NCBI GenBank assembly: GCA_009925965.1
Contig: RFPW01000019.1
Coordinates: 1 to 19,920, forward strand
Direction: 5' to 3'
Source of the DNA: Betaproteobacteria bacterium
GTDB lineage: Bacteria > Pseudomonadota > Gammaproteobacteria > Burkholderiales > Burkholderiaceae_E
DNA: 19,920 nucleotides
Shown: in pieces, positions 1-11,618 of the stretch
How the letters are laid out: every line of letters begins with the position of its first letter
How positions within the stretch are numbered: position 1 is the first letter of the stretch
The notes under the pieces: model-generated
What the model saw: the letters and a program-made list of their open reading frames with translations, nothing else
Databases searched by the model: none
What the model was told of the DNA's origin: nothing
Translations under genes and position numbers: made by a program

Positions 1-663
1 AAAGTCTGGCCAAAACGCTTCGGTAAAATACAGCTCGGTGTAAGCCAGTTGCCAAAGCAGAAAATTGCTTACCCGCTGCTCACCGCCCGTTCGAATAAAC
101 AAATCAGGCTCCGGAGCGTAAGCGAGCGACAGAAAGGGCTCAAAATCGATCGGTTCGATCGCCGCACCCTGTTGCGCCAGCTCTGGGCGGGCATCAAGCA
201 GGCGTCTCGTTGCTTGAGAAATATCCCAGCGCCCGCCGTAATTGGCGCAAATGGTCAAGGTCAAACGATGATGTCGAGCGGTTCGAGCCTCTGCATCCGC
301 AATCCGGCTTCGGAGCTTGGGCTCAAACGCCTTCAGATCGCCGATCACCCGAAGCCTCACCCGGGCCCGATCCAGCTTTTCAATCTCACGTTCAAGCACC
401 GAAAGGAACAGGCTCATCAGAACCCCAACTTCCTCGGCGGGACGACGCCAGTTCTCGGAACTGAATGCGAAGAGCGTGAGATATCGTACGCCCCGATCGA
501 GACAAGCTTCGACCGACGCCCGAACTGCATCAACTCCGCGAACATGCCCCGCCACTCGTGGCAGCATCCGCCGCGAAGCCCAGCGGCCGTTGCCGTCCAT
601 GATGATTGCGATGTGCCTCGGCACGCCACCCACGATCGCCGCAGACGAGTTCAACGTTGACAT
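1..663 (-). CDS. uppS: Undecaprenyl diphosphate synthase, C-terminus missing
   Basis: Cis-prenyltransferase that extends farnesyl diphosphate with isopentenyl diphosphate to make the C55 lipid carrier for peptidoglycan and O-antigen. The reverse strand opens with ATG at 663 and stays open for 221 codons to the window edge with no stop; the family is about 250 residues, so roughly 30 are missing. Visible family motifs are [13 protein letters not shown] near residues 17-29, with the catalytic Asp at about residue 23, followed by LPRVAGH. Near the cut end are [11 protein letters not shown] (about 191-201), which binds the diphosphate of isopentenyl diphosphate, and [12 protein letters not shown]. 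It is the last visible gene of the rpsB operon, 32 bases after frr. Its Shine-Dalgarno is weak. In related genomes cdsA usually follows, but that lies outside this window. Confidence 0.97.
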   Translation of the reverse strand, partial: MSTLNSSAAIVGGVPRHIAIIMDGNGRWASRRMLPRVAGHVRGVDAVRASVEACLDRGVRYLTLFAFSSENWRRPAEEVGVLMSLFLSVLEREIEKLDRARVRLRVIGDLKAFEPKLRSRIADAEARTARHHRLTLTICANYGGRWDISQATRRLLDARPELAQQGAAIEPIDFEPFLSLAYAPEPDLFIRTGGEQRVSNFLLWQLAYTELYFTEAFWPDF

Positions 664-695
664 GATCTTGAGGATTCCCTGAATAACGGTCAGTC

Positions 696-1256
696 TCAAA
701 CGGTCAGCAATTCTTTCTCTTTTTCGGCAAGAATTCGATCGATTTCGGCCACATTTCGATCTGTGAGCTTCTGAATATCGTCCTGGGCCCGGCGTTCTTC
801 ATCCTCTGAGAGCTCCTTGTCTTTCAGAAGCTTCTTGAATTGTTCGTTGGCATCGCGCCGAAGGTTGCGAACCGCCACTTTGGTGTGCTCACCCTCGGTC
901 TTCACGACCTTGGCAAGTTCGCGCCGTCGCTCTTCAGACAGCGGCGGCAGTGGCACCCGCAAAAGGTCGCCCATCGACACCGGGTTGAGACCGAGATCGC
1001 TCTCACGGATCGCTTTTTCGATCACGCTGGCCATTTTTTTCTCCCAAGGAGAAACGCCAATCGTGCGAGCGTCCATCAAAGTCACATTCGCAACTTGCGA
1101 AATTGGCACCGGTGATCCGTAGTAATCGACCTGGATATGGTCAAGCAGACCCGCATGGGCGCGTCCAGTCCGAATCCGCGAGAGTGTGACCCGCAGGGAT
1201 TCGATCGATTTCGACATCTTCTGGTCGGTTGATTGCCGAACCTCCTGAGCAGACAT
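696..1256 (-). CDS. frr: Ribosome recycling factor
   Basis: RRF works with EF-G to split the post-termination ribosome in the cytoplasm. The product is 186 residues, matching the usual 185 or so, and co-linear with the family. It begins with a long helix ([20 protein letters not shown]). The small beta domain follows, with [14 protein letters not shown] and the strongly conserved PWEKKM. The C-terminal helices carry [14 protein letters not shown] and end in [14 protein letters not shown], giving the three-helix bundle that mimics tRNA. A good Shine-Dalgarno (GGGAG at 1266-1270) sits 9 bases upstream of the ATG, which supports this start. It lies between pyrH (47-base gap) and uppS (32-base gap), the standard position. 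Confidence 0.98.
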   Translation of the reverse strand: MSAQEVRQSTDQKMSKSIESLRVTLSRIRTGRAHAGLLDHIQVDYYGSPVPISQVANVTLMDARTIGVSPWEKKMASVIEKAIRESDLGLNPVSMGDLLRVPLPPLSEERRRELAKVVKTEGEHTKVAVRNLRRDANEQFKKLLKDKELSEDEERRAQDDIQKLTDRNVAEIDRILAEKEKELLTV

Positions 1257-1303
1257 GGCATTAAACTCCCGAAAATAGAATCGTACAGTGCCCCAGTACT
1301 TTC

Positions 1304-2026
1304 CTAGACATGCACAAGCGTCCCTTCGTCTTCACCCAGGACGACTCGCTTGAGCGCGCCTTCTTTAAGGATGGAAAATACTTTAATTGGGAGCTTTTGA
1401 TCACGACAAAGGGCAAACGCGGTTGCATCGAGGACTGAAAGGCGACGCGAGATCGCCTCATCAAAACTGATCCGGTCGAAGCGAACGGCATTAGGATTGG
1501 TCATGGGGTCCGCATCGTAGACCCCGTCAACTTTGGTCGCTTTGAGCACGATCTGAGCGCCGACCTCGGCCGCACGCAACGCAGCAGCGGTATCCGTCGT
1601 AAAAAACGGATTGCCGGTGCCGGCCGCAAAAATAACAATCTTGCCTTCCTCGAGATAGCGCAGCGCCTTCGGCCGAATATAGGGTTCAACCACCTGCTCA
1701 ATCTTGAGAGCAGATTGAACGCGTGCTTCGACCCCACCAAGACGCAATGCATCTTGCAGCGCAAGCGCATTCATGACGGTCGCAAGCATTCCCATGTAAT
1801 CGGCTGTGGCGCGATCCATCCCCGCCGCGCCACCTGCGACGCCGCGAAAAATGTTGCCTCCCCCGATCACGATCGCCAACTCGAGACCCATCGAGCTGAC
1901 TTCAGCGATCTCGCGCACCATTCGTGCAATCGTTCCCCGATCAATCCCGTAGGGCTCGTCACCCATCAGGGCCTCACCCGATAGCTTGAGCAGGATCCGG
2001 CGGTACTTTAGCGAAGATTGATCCAT
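1304..2026 (-). CDS. pyrH: UMP kinase
   Basis: Phosphorylates UMP to UDP with ATP, the step that feeds UTP, CTP and UDP-sugar synthesis. The 240-residue length matches the bacterial amino-acid-kinase-fold UMP kinases (about 241). Family signatures in order are [11 protein letters not shown] near residues 10-20, IGGGNIFRG (about 54-62) in the phosphate-binding loop, [39 protein letters not shown] for nucleotide binding, and [10 protein letters not shown]. The ATG at 2026 gives an N-terminus that aligns with known enzymes. The region upstream has no clear Shine-Dalgarno, and the tsf stop is only 14 bases away, so translation probably depends on coupling to tsf. GalU, encoded further on, uses the UTP downstream of this reaction. 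Confidence 0.98.
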   Translation of the reverse strand: MDQSSLKYRRILLKLSGEALMGDEPYGIDRGTIARMVREIAEVSSMGLELAIVIGGGNIFRGVAGGAAGMDRATADYMGMLATVMNALALQDALRLGGVEARVQSALKIEQVVEPYIRPKALRYLEEGKIVIFAAGTGNPFFTTDTAAALRAAEVGAQIVLKATKVDGVYDADPMTNPNAVRFDRISFDEAISRRLSVLDATAFALCRDQKLPIKVFSILKEGALKRVVLGEDEGTLVHV

Positions 2027-2040
2027 CGTTGGGGATGCGA

Positions 2041-2940
2041 TCAGTGCGCTGCTTTAGCCGCGGCTGCCTGGGCGGCCACCTCCGCGGCGAAGTCCGTCAC
2101 CTTCTTTTCGATCCCTTCGCCGACGACAAACAATCGAAAGGCATGGACGCGAGCGCCACGAACACGCAACAACTGCTCAACGGTCTGCTTGCCGTCTTCA
2201 GCCTTCACGAACACCTGATTCAGTAGGGTGACTTCCTTGAGAACTTTCTGAACGGCACCGTCGATCATCTTGTTCACGATGTCTTCAGGCTTGCCTGATT
2301 CAGCCGCTTTCTGTTGAGCGATAGAGCGCTCCTTCTCAATGAAGGCCGCATCAACCCCCGAGGCATCGATCGCTCGCGGGCGGCTGGCAGCAATGTGCAT
2401 GGCTAAATCCCGTGCAAGCGGCACGTCACCCCCCTCGACATCAATGATCACGCCGACTTTGGAGCCACCGTGGATGTAGCTGGCGAGGTGACCATGCGCA
2501 GCAAATCGCTCAAAACGGCGAATCGTCATGTTCTCGCCAATCTTGCCGATGAGCGCAGTCCGGGTGCTCTCGACAGTGCCTTCACCCATGGGTAGCGCGG
2601 AAAGCGCCGCTACATCCGTCGGATCTTGTGTCGCAACCAGCGCGGCGACGCCGTTCGCAAGCGCCATGAAATCGTCGTTCTTTGCGACGAAATCGGTCTC
2701 GGAATTGAGTTCAACGATCGAACCCGTCTTGCCATCGGCACTCACGTGGATAGCGACCACGCCCTCGGCCGTGATCCTGCTCGCGGCCTTGCTCGCCTTG
2801 TTGCCGAGCTTGACGCGAAGCAGTTCCTCCGCCCGGTCAAGGTCACCATCGGCCTCGGTCAGTGCCTTTTTGCACTCCATCATTGGAGCGTCAGTCTTTT
2901 CGCGAAGCGTTTTTACGAGGGATGCGGTGATTTCAGCCAT
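2041..2940 (-). CDS. tsf: Elongation factor Ts
   Basis: Guanine nucleotide exchange factor that reloads EF-Tu with GTP. From ATG at 2940 the product is 299 residues, slightly longer than the 283 of E. coli. The frame is open further upstream into rpsB, but the family N-terminus ([21 protein letters not shown]) fixes the start at 2940. The N-terminal UBA-like domain holds [14 protein letters not shown]. The core has the expected [14 protein letters not shown], the stretch that contacts EF-Tu, then [12 protein letters not shown]. The C-terminal module ends with [16 protein letters not shown]. It follows rpsB by 52 bases in the canonical operon. The Shine-Dalgarno is weak. Confidence 0.98.
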   Translation of the reverse strand: MAEITASLVKTLREKTDAPMMECKKALTEADGDLDRAEELLRVKLGNKASKAASRITAEGVVAIHVSADGKTGSIVELNSETDFVAKNDDFMALANGVAALVATQDPTDVAALSALPMGEGTVESTRTALIGKIGENMTIRRFERFAAHGHLASYIHGGSKVGVIIDVEGGDVPLARDLAMHIAASRPRAIDASGVDAAFIEKERSIAQQKAAESGKPEDIVNKMIDGAVQKVLKEVTLLNQVFVKAEDGKQTVEQLLRVRGARVHAFRLFVVGEGIEKKVTDFAAEVAAQAAAAKAAH

Positions 2941-2962
2941 CTTGAATGCTTTTTGAATACTT

Positions 2963-2976
2963 GGAGGGAGGGAGGG
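2963..2976 (+). other. G-tract between rpsB and tsf
   Basis: The plus strand, which is the template for the rpsB-tsf transcript, carries GGAGGGAGGGAGGG in the 52-base gap. The transcript therefore has a matching CCCTCCC pyrimidine tract. Four runs of two or more G could form a two-layer quadruplex on the template strand. The gap shows no hairpin followed by a U run, so no intrinsic terminator is visible. The sequence is seen directly; any role in setting the S2 to EF-Ts ratio is speculation. Confidence 0.35.
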
Positions 2977-2992
2977 CAAGGACCCGAATGAA

Positions 2993-3763
2993 TCAGGCCG
3001 TCGGGGTCGCGTCGTGTGCCGCGAGCTCGGATTCGAGTTCAACGAATTCGTCTTCGCCAGCGGTCTTGACGATATCGTGCAAGGCCTGCGAACGGCCGGC
3101 GAGAATCGCATCGGCGATGCCGGATGCGTAAAGGCGAATTGCCTTGCCGGAGTCGTCGTTACCCGGAATCACGTAATCGATTTCTTCGGGCGAATGATTG
3201 GTGTCAACCACGCCGATCAACGGAATCCCCAGCTTGCGGGACTCGGTCACCGCGATTTTGTGATAACCCACGTCGATCACAAAAATGGCATCGGGCAAAC
3301 CGGCCATGTCCTTGATGCCACCGATGCTTTTGGTCAATTTTTCGTGCTCGCGCTGGGTCAGCAACGCTTCTTTTTTGGACAGGCGCTCGAAGCTACCGTC
3401 GGCAACCATCGCGTCCATATCCTTCAGGCGCTTGATCGAGGTCTTGACGGTCTTGAAGTTGCTCAACATGCCGCCCAGCCAGCGCGCATCCACGTAAGGC
3501 ATGGCGCAACGGCGAGCCTCTTCCGCGATGATCTCACGCGCCTGGCGCTTGGTGCCGACAAAAAGCACCGTGCCGCGATTGGCGGACAACCGACGGACAT
3601 ATTTGACCGCCTCGTCGTACATGACAACGGTCTTTTCGAGGTTGATGATGTGAATACGATTGCGATGGCCGAAAATATAGGGGGCCATCTTGGGGCTCCA
3701 GAAACGGGTCTGGTGTCCAAAGTGGACGCCCGCTTCCAGCATATCGCGCATGGAGTGCTGCAT
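2993..3763 (-). CDS. rpsB: 30S ribosomal protein S2
   Basis: Small-subunit protein needed for late 30S assembly and for anchoring S1. The product is 256 residues from ATG at 3763. The frame is open 24 codons further, but the ATG at 3763 is preceded by AGAAGG at a 9-base spacing and gives [20 protein letters not shown], the family N-terminus. Later family blocks are [58 protein letters not shown], and [26 protein letters not shown]. The C-terminal tail is slightly extended. It is the first gene of the leftward operon and lies behind a leader of about 180 bases that probably mediates S2 feedback (separate entry). Confidence 0.98.
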   Translation of the reverse strand: MQHSMRDMLEAGVHFGHQTRFWSPKMAPYIFGHRNRIHIINLEKTVVMYDEAVKYVRRLSANRGTVLFVGTKRQAREIIAEEARRCAMPYVDARWLGGMLSNFKTVKTSIKRLKDMDAMVADGSFERLSKKEALLTQREHEKLTKSIGGIKDMAGLPDAIFVIDVGYHKIAVTESRKLGIPLIGVVDTNHSPEEIDYVIPGNDDSGKAIRLYASGIADAILAGRSQALHDIVKTAGEDEFVELESELAAHDATPTA

Positions 3764-3772
3764 GATGAGATA

Positions 3773-3778
3773 CCTTCT
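3773..3778 (-). promoter_or_regulatory. rpsB ribosome binding site
   Basis: AGAAGG lies 9 bases before the ATG at 3763. It is among the best Shine-Dalgarno sequences in the window and decides the rpsB start against the longer open frame that begins at 3835. Confidence 0.7.
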
Positions 3779-3900
3779 ATGATCTGGGTTGGGACTCACG
3801 CACCGTCGAAGTCTTGCAGAACACCCACAAAACACCCTGTGATCCCGGTGCGCGCGCTCCGTTGCCCGACGCCGTCAGACGTCTGGGAAACGGGTTGTTT

Positions 3901-3943
3901 GGGGCGTTTCACCGCCCCGCTGCTTCGCATTTCACTGCGAAGC
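3901..3943 (-). repeat. Twin hairpins with identical GTGAAA loops in the rpsB leader
   Basis: Reading on the rpsB strand, GCTTCGCA and TGCGAAGC form a perfect 8-base stem (3943-3936 with 3929-3922). Three bases later GGGGCG and CGCCCC form a perfect 6-base stem (3918-3913 with 3906-3901). Both loops are exactly GTGAAA. They sit at the predicted 5' end of the rpsB mRNA. A repeated loop on unrelated stems suggests recognition by a protein or RNA partner, most simply S2. Confidence 0.75.
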
Positions 3944-3944
3944 C

Positions 3945-3954
3945 TATAATTCTA
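3945..3954. promoter_or_regulatory. Overlapping divergent -10 elements between rpsB and map
   Basis: The plus strand has a perfect TATAAT at 3945-3950, which would start transcription about 60 bases before map. The minus strand has TAGAAT at 3954-3949, which would start rpsB transcription at the first leader hairpin. The two share bases 3949-3950. No convincing -35 is seen for either; the best plus-strand candidate is TTCGCA at 3924-3929 with a short 15-base spacer. Assigned from sequence and gene orientation only. Confidence 0.45.
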
Positions 3955-4016
3955 ACGTCTTTCGGTCCGCGCGCGCCACCCTACTTTTTGTCTGTACTCA
4001 ACGTTTCCATCCTGTT

Positions 4017-4811
4017 ATGCCGATTTCGATCAAGACCGTCCCTGAATTGAATGCCATGCGCACGGCAGGCAGGCTCGCCTCCGAAGTTCTGGATTTTATT
4101 ACGCCTCATGTGGTGGCTGGTATCACAACCGCTGAGTTGGATCGCCTCTGTCACAACTACATGGTCGAGGTGCAGGGCACGGTACCCGCCCCGCTGAACT
4201 ACTGCCCACCGGGGTATCAGCCCTACCCGAAGTCGATTTGTACCTCGGTCAACCACCAGGTTTGCCACGGCATTCCGGGCGATCGCGTTTTGAAGGCTGG
4301 TGACATCATCAATCTCGACATCACCGTCATCAAGGATGGTTGGCATGGGGATACCAGCCGGATGTTCGTTGTGGGCGAACCTTCGATAGCCGCCAGACGG
4401 CTTTGTGAGACGGCCTATGAATGCCTGTGGCTGGGGATCGATCAGGTCCGGCCCGGTGCTCGACTAGGTGACATCGGTCACGCAATCCAGCGCCACGCCG
4501 AGGGTCGCGGATTTTCGATTGTGCGAGAGTTTTGTGGTCACGGAATCGGCAAGCGGTTTCATGAAGAGCCACAAATTCTTCACTACGGAAAACCGGGGAC
4601 TGGCGAAATTTTGGCACCCGGCATGACGTTCACGATCGAGCCCATGCTCAACGCAGGTCGACGCGAGATTCGTGAGATGGCCGACGGGTGGACCATCGTG
4701 ACCAAAGACCACAGCCTCTCCGCGCAATGGGAGCACACCGTTTGCGTTACCGAAACGGGCGTTGAGGTCCTGACGGTATCCGACGCGTCTCCTGGGCGCC
4801 CAGCCCATTGA
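4017..4811 (+). CDS. map: Methionine aminopeptidase, type I
   Basis: Removes the initiator methionine from new proteins. The 264 residues match the bacterial type I enzyme. All five metal ligands are visible: Asp101 (NLDITVI), Asp112 (HGDTSRM), His175 (FCGHGIGKRFHEEP), Glu208 (FTIEPML) and Glu239 (AQWEHTV). His84 (VCHGIP) and His182 match the substrate-contacting histidines. A few residues are inserted before the first ligand compared with E. coli (PAPLNYCPPGYQPYP). The ATG at 4017 gives MPISIKTVPEL, which aligns with the family, though no clear Shine-Dalgarno precedes it. It is divergent from rpsB and overlaps glnD by 4 bases, a conserved gammaproteobacterial arrangement. Confidence 0.98.
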   Translation: MPISIKTVPELNAMRTAGRLASEVLDFITPHVVAGITTAELDRLCHNYMVEVQGTVPAPLNYCPPGYQPYPKSICTSVNHQVCHGIPGDRVLKAGDIINLDITVIKDGWHGDTSRMFVVGEPSIAARRLCETAYECLWLGIDQVRPGARLGDIGHAIQRHAEGRGFSIVREFCGHGIGKRFHEEPQILHYGKPGTGEILAPGMTFTIEPMLNAGRREIREMADGWTIVTKDHSLSAQWEHTVCVTETGVEVLTVSDASPGRPAH

Positions 4812-7399
4812 GAGACGCACCCCTGGACTCGTCACCGCTTGAGCTTCGGGAGGCGTGGCGCGCATCACGCGACGCGACGCTCGCACAATTTGACCAGCAC
4901 CGACAGCCGAAGCGCCTCCTGAGGCAGCTATCGCTTGCAACGGACCGTACCCTGCGGGCGCTTCTCCGAAGCTTCCCGATCCCGGCCGACGCCGCACTCA
5001 TCGCGGTAGGCGGCTATGGGCGCGGCGAGATGTACCCGAATTCAGATGTGGATCTGTTGCTGTTGAGGCCTGAAATTGCCGATTCGGACGCGGCCTACGA
5101 GCGCTTTGTGAGTGCCTGCTGGGATCTCGGGTTCGAGATCGGACACTCGGTCAGAACGGTTCAGCAGTGCCTGGACGAGGCGCAGGCGGACATTACCGTG
5201 CAGACCGCCCTCCTTGAGTCCCGTTGGCTTGCGGGGAGCCGCACCGCTGCGCAAAATCTTGTCCAACGACTGGATGCGGCGCTCGACCCAAGGCGGTTTC
5301 TGCAGGGCAAGCTCGCTGAAATGCGCCAGCGGCACGCACGTTACGAAAATACGCCCTACAGCCTCGAGCCCAACTGCAAAGAAAGTCCGGGCGGGTTGCG
5401 CGACCTTCAGGTGGTGCTTTGGATGAGCCGTGCATCTGGGTTTGGTCGAAGCTGGACCGAATTGGGGCGAGCGGGGTTGATTTCTCATTCCGAGGCGCGG
5501 GGTATCGCGATTGCTGAACGCACCCTGGCTCAGATTCGAATCGCCCTGCACCGGATCGCAGGGCGCAGGGATGATCGTCTGGGGTTCGACCTGCAGGCTG
5601 GAGTCGCCAACACGCTTGGGTTTTCAGCAGTCAACCCCGCGACGACACCGATCCGCGGTCAGCGTCAGGCTAGCGAAGCCCTGATGCAGCGTTATTACCG
5701 CGCTGCAAAGCTCGTCACCCAGGCGACCAGCTTAATTGTGTCGGATCTCGAACTCCGTCTCGCACCGTCGGTCGAGGGTGCCGAACCTGTGCCAATTGAT
5801 CACGAATTTCAGGATATCCGAGGCAACCTCGATGTCCGTGATGTGGGCCTCTTCGAGCGTGATCCATCGGCGATCCTGAGAGCTTTTTTGGCCGTTGCCA
5901 AGCGCCCCGCCCTGGGCGGCATGACGTCGCGTACCCTGCGCGCGATCTGGCGAGCCCGGGCCCGCGTCGATGCTCGATTTCGCCAAGACCCCGCAAACCG
6001 CGCCCTCTTCATGAGCTTTATGCAGATGCCCACGGGCATCACACGAGGGTTACGCCTCATGAACCAATGGTCGGTACTTGGGCGGTATTTGCCGGAGTTT
6101 CGACGCATTGTTGGTCGGATGCAACATGACCTGTTTCATGTCTACACGGTCGATCAGCACATCCTCACCGTCGTGCGCAATTTGCGGCGATTCTTTCTCC
6201 CGCAGCATGCGCACGAATACCCATTCTGCAGCGAGCTCGCCGCATCTTTTGATCAGCCTTGGCGGCTCAGTCTTGCTGCGTTGTATCACGACATCGCCAA
6301 GGGCCGCGGCGGCGATCACTCAGAACTCGGGCGTCAAGATGCGCTGAAGTTCTGCCGTCGACACGGCGTTTCCAACTCCGACGCAGAGTTGGTCGCCTGG
6401 TTGGTAGACCACCACCTGCGAATGTCCTCGATCGCCCAAAAACAGGACGTTCACGATCCAGACGTCATCGATTCGTTCGCGCAATTTGTTCAAAACGATG
6501 AGCGACTGGTGGCCCTATATCTTTTGACTGTGGCCGATATCCGAGGCACGAGTCCGAAAGTCTGGAATGCCTGGAAGGCTAAGCTTCTAGAGGATTTGTT
6601 CCGCGGCACTCGGGCGCGCCTCGTCCGAGGGCGAGAAGGCACCGAGCTGCACGAAGACAACCGCCGTACCGAAACGGTTCACGCTCGCAAGCAGGAAGCG
6701 ATCCGGCTCATGCGCCAGCATACGCTCGACGAGGAAGCCTGGTCCCCACTCTGGAACGTACTCGATACAGCGTACTTCCTGCGCCATGAGCCAATCGATA
6801 TTGCCTGGCACGTACGAGCACTCTGGCGCCATCTTCGAAGCTCGAAGGCGGTCATCAAATCGCGGGTAGCGACGGTTTGCGAAGGTTTTCAGGTCGTCGT
6901 CTGGATTCCGGAGCAGCCCGAACTGTTTGCCCGAATCTGCGAGTATTTTGATCTTCGAGGACTTTCGGTTCTCGACGCCCGTGTCACGACAACACGGGGC
7001 GGATGGGCACTCGATCAGTTCCTGGTGACTCAGCCCGACTGGGCCGAGCACGCCCGTGACATCCTGAACCTGATTGAAACCGAATTATTGGCCCGCCTGG
7101 CCTCGCCTGACCCGATGGGGCCTCCCGTCCGCGGTCGACCGTCGCGACGCTCACGATTTTTTCCGGTTGAACCAGCCATTGAATTGGTTCCGGATGGCCG
7201 AGGCGAACGTTGGTTGCTGTCCGTGCGCGCCAACGACCGAACCGGACTTCTGTACGCGATTGCCCGTGTATTTGCCAAGCACCAGATCAATCTGCACACC
7301 GCCCGCATCACGACCTTAGGCGAACGAGCTGAGGACACCTTCCTGGTTGAGGGCGCTGCACTGGCCACCGGCAGCGGCCAAATTCAGTTCCAAACCGAG

Positions 7400-7426
<27 letters not shown>
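4808..7426 (+). CDS. glnD: Bifunctional PII uridylyltransferase / uridylyl-removing enzyme
   Basis: Glutamine sensor that adds UMP to PII when nitrogen is short and removes it when glutamine is high, so controlling glutamine synthetase and NtrBC. The product is 872 residues (E. coli 890). The nucleotidyltransferase motif [19 protein letters not shown] is at about residues 68-86 with metal ligands Asp80 and Asp82. The HD hydrolase motif is [17 protein letters not shown] with His494-Asp495. Two C-terminal ACT domains lie at about 690-745 and 800-872; the second has [17 protein letters not shown]. The start is taken as TTG at 4808 because no ATG or GTG precedes it in frame and the next in-frame ATG falls inside the catalytic motif. 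The TTG overlaps the map stop (TTGA), which implies translational coupling. The 3' end overlaps galU on the other strand. Confidence 0.96.
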
Positions 7427-10508
<3,082 letters not shown>

Positions 10509-11618
10509 TCAGTTAAAGAGTCGCAGAGCGAGTGCAGACCCCGGCTGAATATCCGCTGCAACGAGTGTTGAGGCACGCTGCTCGAGTTGGGCCCTGATCA
10601 CTTCGAGTTGGTTCGGACCGAGCGCCTGAGCCGCGTCGTCGACCAGCCTTCCCCCAAGTCTTGCAACCAAACGCCGGGCGCAATCGACCATCGCCCCCCA
10701 AGGATCTTCCTCTAATTCGGCCCTTGGCAGATCGAGCAACAACGAGATCCGGTTCGGACGATCGCCCAGCGACAGCGAATACAGAATGCCGCCCCTGGAC
10801 TCCAGTGCGACCCATCGTCCATTCCCACGCTCGACCAAGCCATTTTCGGCAGCGACCTGCGCAAGATCGGCCTGGTGAAGACTCACTGAGGTATCCACAT
10901 GAATCATCAATTGGGCATCCTGCGACGCGCAAAAGGCATCCAGTTCGCGCGCTCGCGACAACGTCTCAGCCATATCTGGCTTGGAGTACTGGGCATCAAG
11001 CTGCAACGCCAGGGCTTCAAGCCCTTCCAGAAATTCAGAAAAATCTACGCCATTCAGTGGGCCGTTTCGATTAGCCAGCAGAACACCAGCGCGCAGTGCG
11101 CGATAGGAACGCGACGCCCGGGGTGGCTCCCACTGCGTGCCCACTGGAACATCGTTCGCCGGGCAGGCATCTTGAGTCACTGGCTTAGAACCGGCACGTC
11201 GCAAGAGATGCGCCGCTGCGATCAGCCGATCGCCGGGCAATGCGTGCTGAAACATGAGCGTGACCGCGCATTCGACCCGTGGGTCCAGAATCGAATCGCC
11301 GATCCTCCCGTCATCGACTTCTACTTGGTGGTCCAATGCCTCGACAGGTGTAGCACCCATCCCATCATCCGACGCACTGTCGTGACCCGAACTCGAAACA
11401 CTCGAAGACTCGGCATCAAAAAACGGTTCACGGAACACCGGTTCATCCCGCCCGCCAGATTCGCGACTTGGGGAATGCTCGCCCAAGCCCCCCGCTACAG
11501 ATCCCTGGCCGCGCCTTGAGGCTTCCCTGAAACTCTGCCATGCGTTGTAGCCAAGCACCGACACGATCGCGATAACAGAAAGGATGACGATGCTGAGTTC
11601 GAGCGAATTAAGGTTCAT
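10509..11618 (-). CDS. zipA: Cell division protein ZipA
   Basis: Inner-membrane protein that tethers and bundles FtsZ at the division ring. The 369 residues show the typical layout. A single N-terminal membrane segment spans about residues 8-24 (LSIVILSVIAIVSVLGY). A basic patch follows (REASRRG), then a low-complexity Ser/Asp/Gly linker to about 110. The C-terminal FtsZ-binding domain ends the protein and includes RSYRALRAGVLLANRNGPLN, FSEFLEGLEALA, ARELDAFCASQDAQLMIHVD and CARRLVARLGGRLVDD. The longer domain with DPRVECAVTLMF upstream resembles the pseudomonad/xanthomonad form more than the E. coli form. The ATG overlaps the smc stop (ATGA), so it is probably translated by coupling, and ligA follows as in many gammaproteobacteria. 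The linker is too variable to judge function. Confidence 0.93.
   Translation of the reverse strand: MNLNSLELSIVILSVIAIVSVLGYNAWQSFREASRRGQGSVAGGLGEHSPSRESGGRDEPVFREPFFDAESSSVSSSGHDSASDDGMGATPVEALDHQVEVDDGRIGDSILDPRVECAVTLMFQHALPGDRLIAAAHLLRRAGSKPVTQDACPANDVPVGTQWEPPRASRSYRALRAGVLLANRNGPLNGVDFSEFLEGLEALALQLDAQYSKPDMAETLSRARELDAFCASQDAQLMIHVDTSVSLHQADLAQVAAENGLVERGNGRWVALESRGGILYSLSLGDRPNRISLLLDLPRAELEEDPWGAMVDCARRLVARLGGRLVDDAAQALGPNQLEVIRAQLEQRASTLVAADIQPGSALALRLFN

Larger units (their letters stand above)
3764..3943 (-). promoter_or_regulatory. rpsB 5' leader, probable S2 autoregulatory RNA
   Basis: If transcription starts just downstream of the minus-strand -10 at 3949-3954, the rpsB mRNA has a leader of about 180 bases. 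In gammaproteobacteria the rpsB leader is known to mediate repression of rpsB-tsf by S2. The length and position fit, and the proximal part folds into two tandem stem-loops (separate entry). The leader also contains a 10-base palindrome, CAGACGTCTG, at 3876-3885. The transcription start and the S2 site are inferred, not demonstrated. Confidence 0.55.

Noticed and set aside
49..660. A 203-codon open frame antisense to uppS
   Set aside because: The opposite frame encodes clear UppS motifs. This frame has low-complexity Arg/Pro/Ser content and no domain.
2941..3111. N-terminal extension of EF-Ts into rpsB
   Set aside because: The 57 extra residues are rpsB read in another frame. The family N-terminus begins exactly at the ATG at 2940.
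3876..3885. Perfect palindrome CAGACGTCTG in the rpsB leader as an operator
   Set aside because: A single 10-base palindrome is expected by chance in a window this size and lies inside the transcribed leader, downstream of the likely start.
3014..3949. A 311-codon open frame antisense to rpsB
   Set aside because: It covers rpsB and its leader on the opposite strand, has no recognisable domain, and its length follows from the codon bias of rpsB. The S2 protein on the other strand is certain.
3996..4001. TTGAGT on the minus strand as a -35 for rpsB
   Set aside because: The nearest good -10 (3949-3954) is about 41 bases away, far beyond the usual 16-18, and nothing like a -10 lies at the proper distance.
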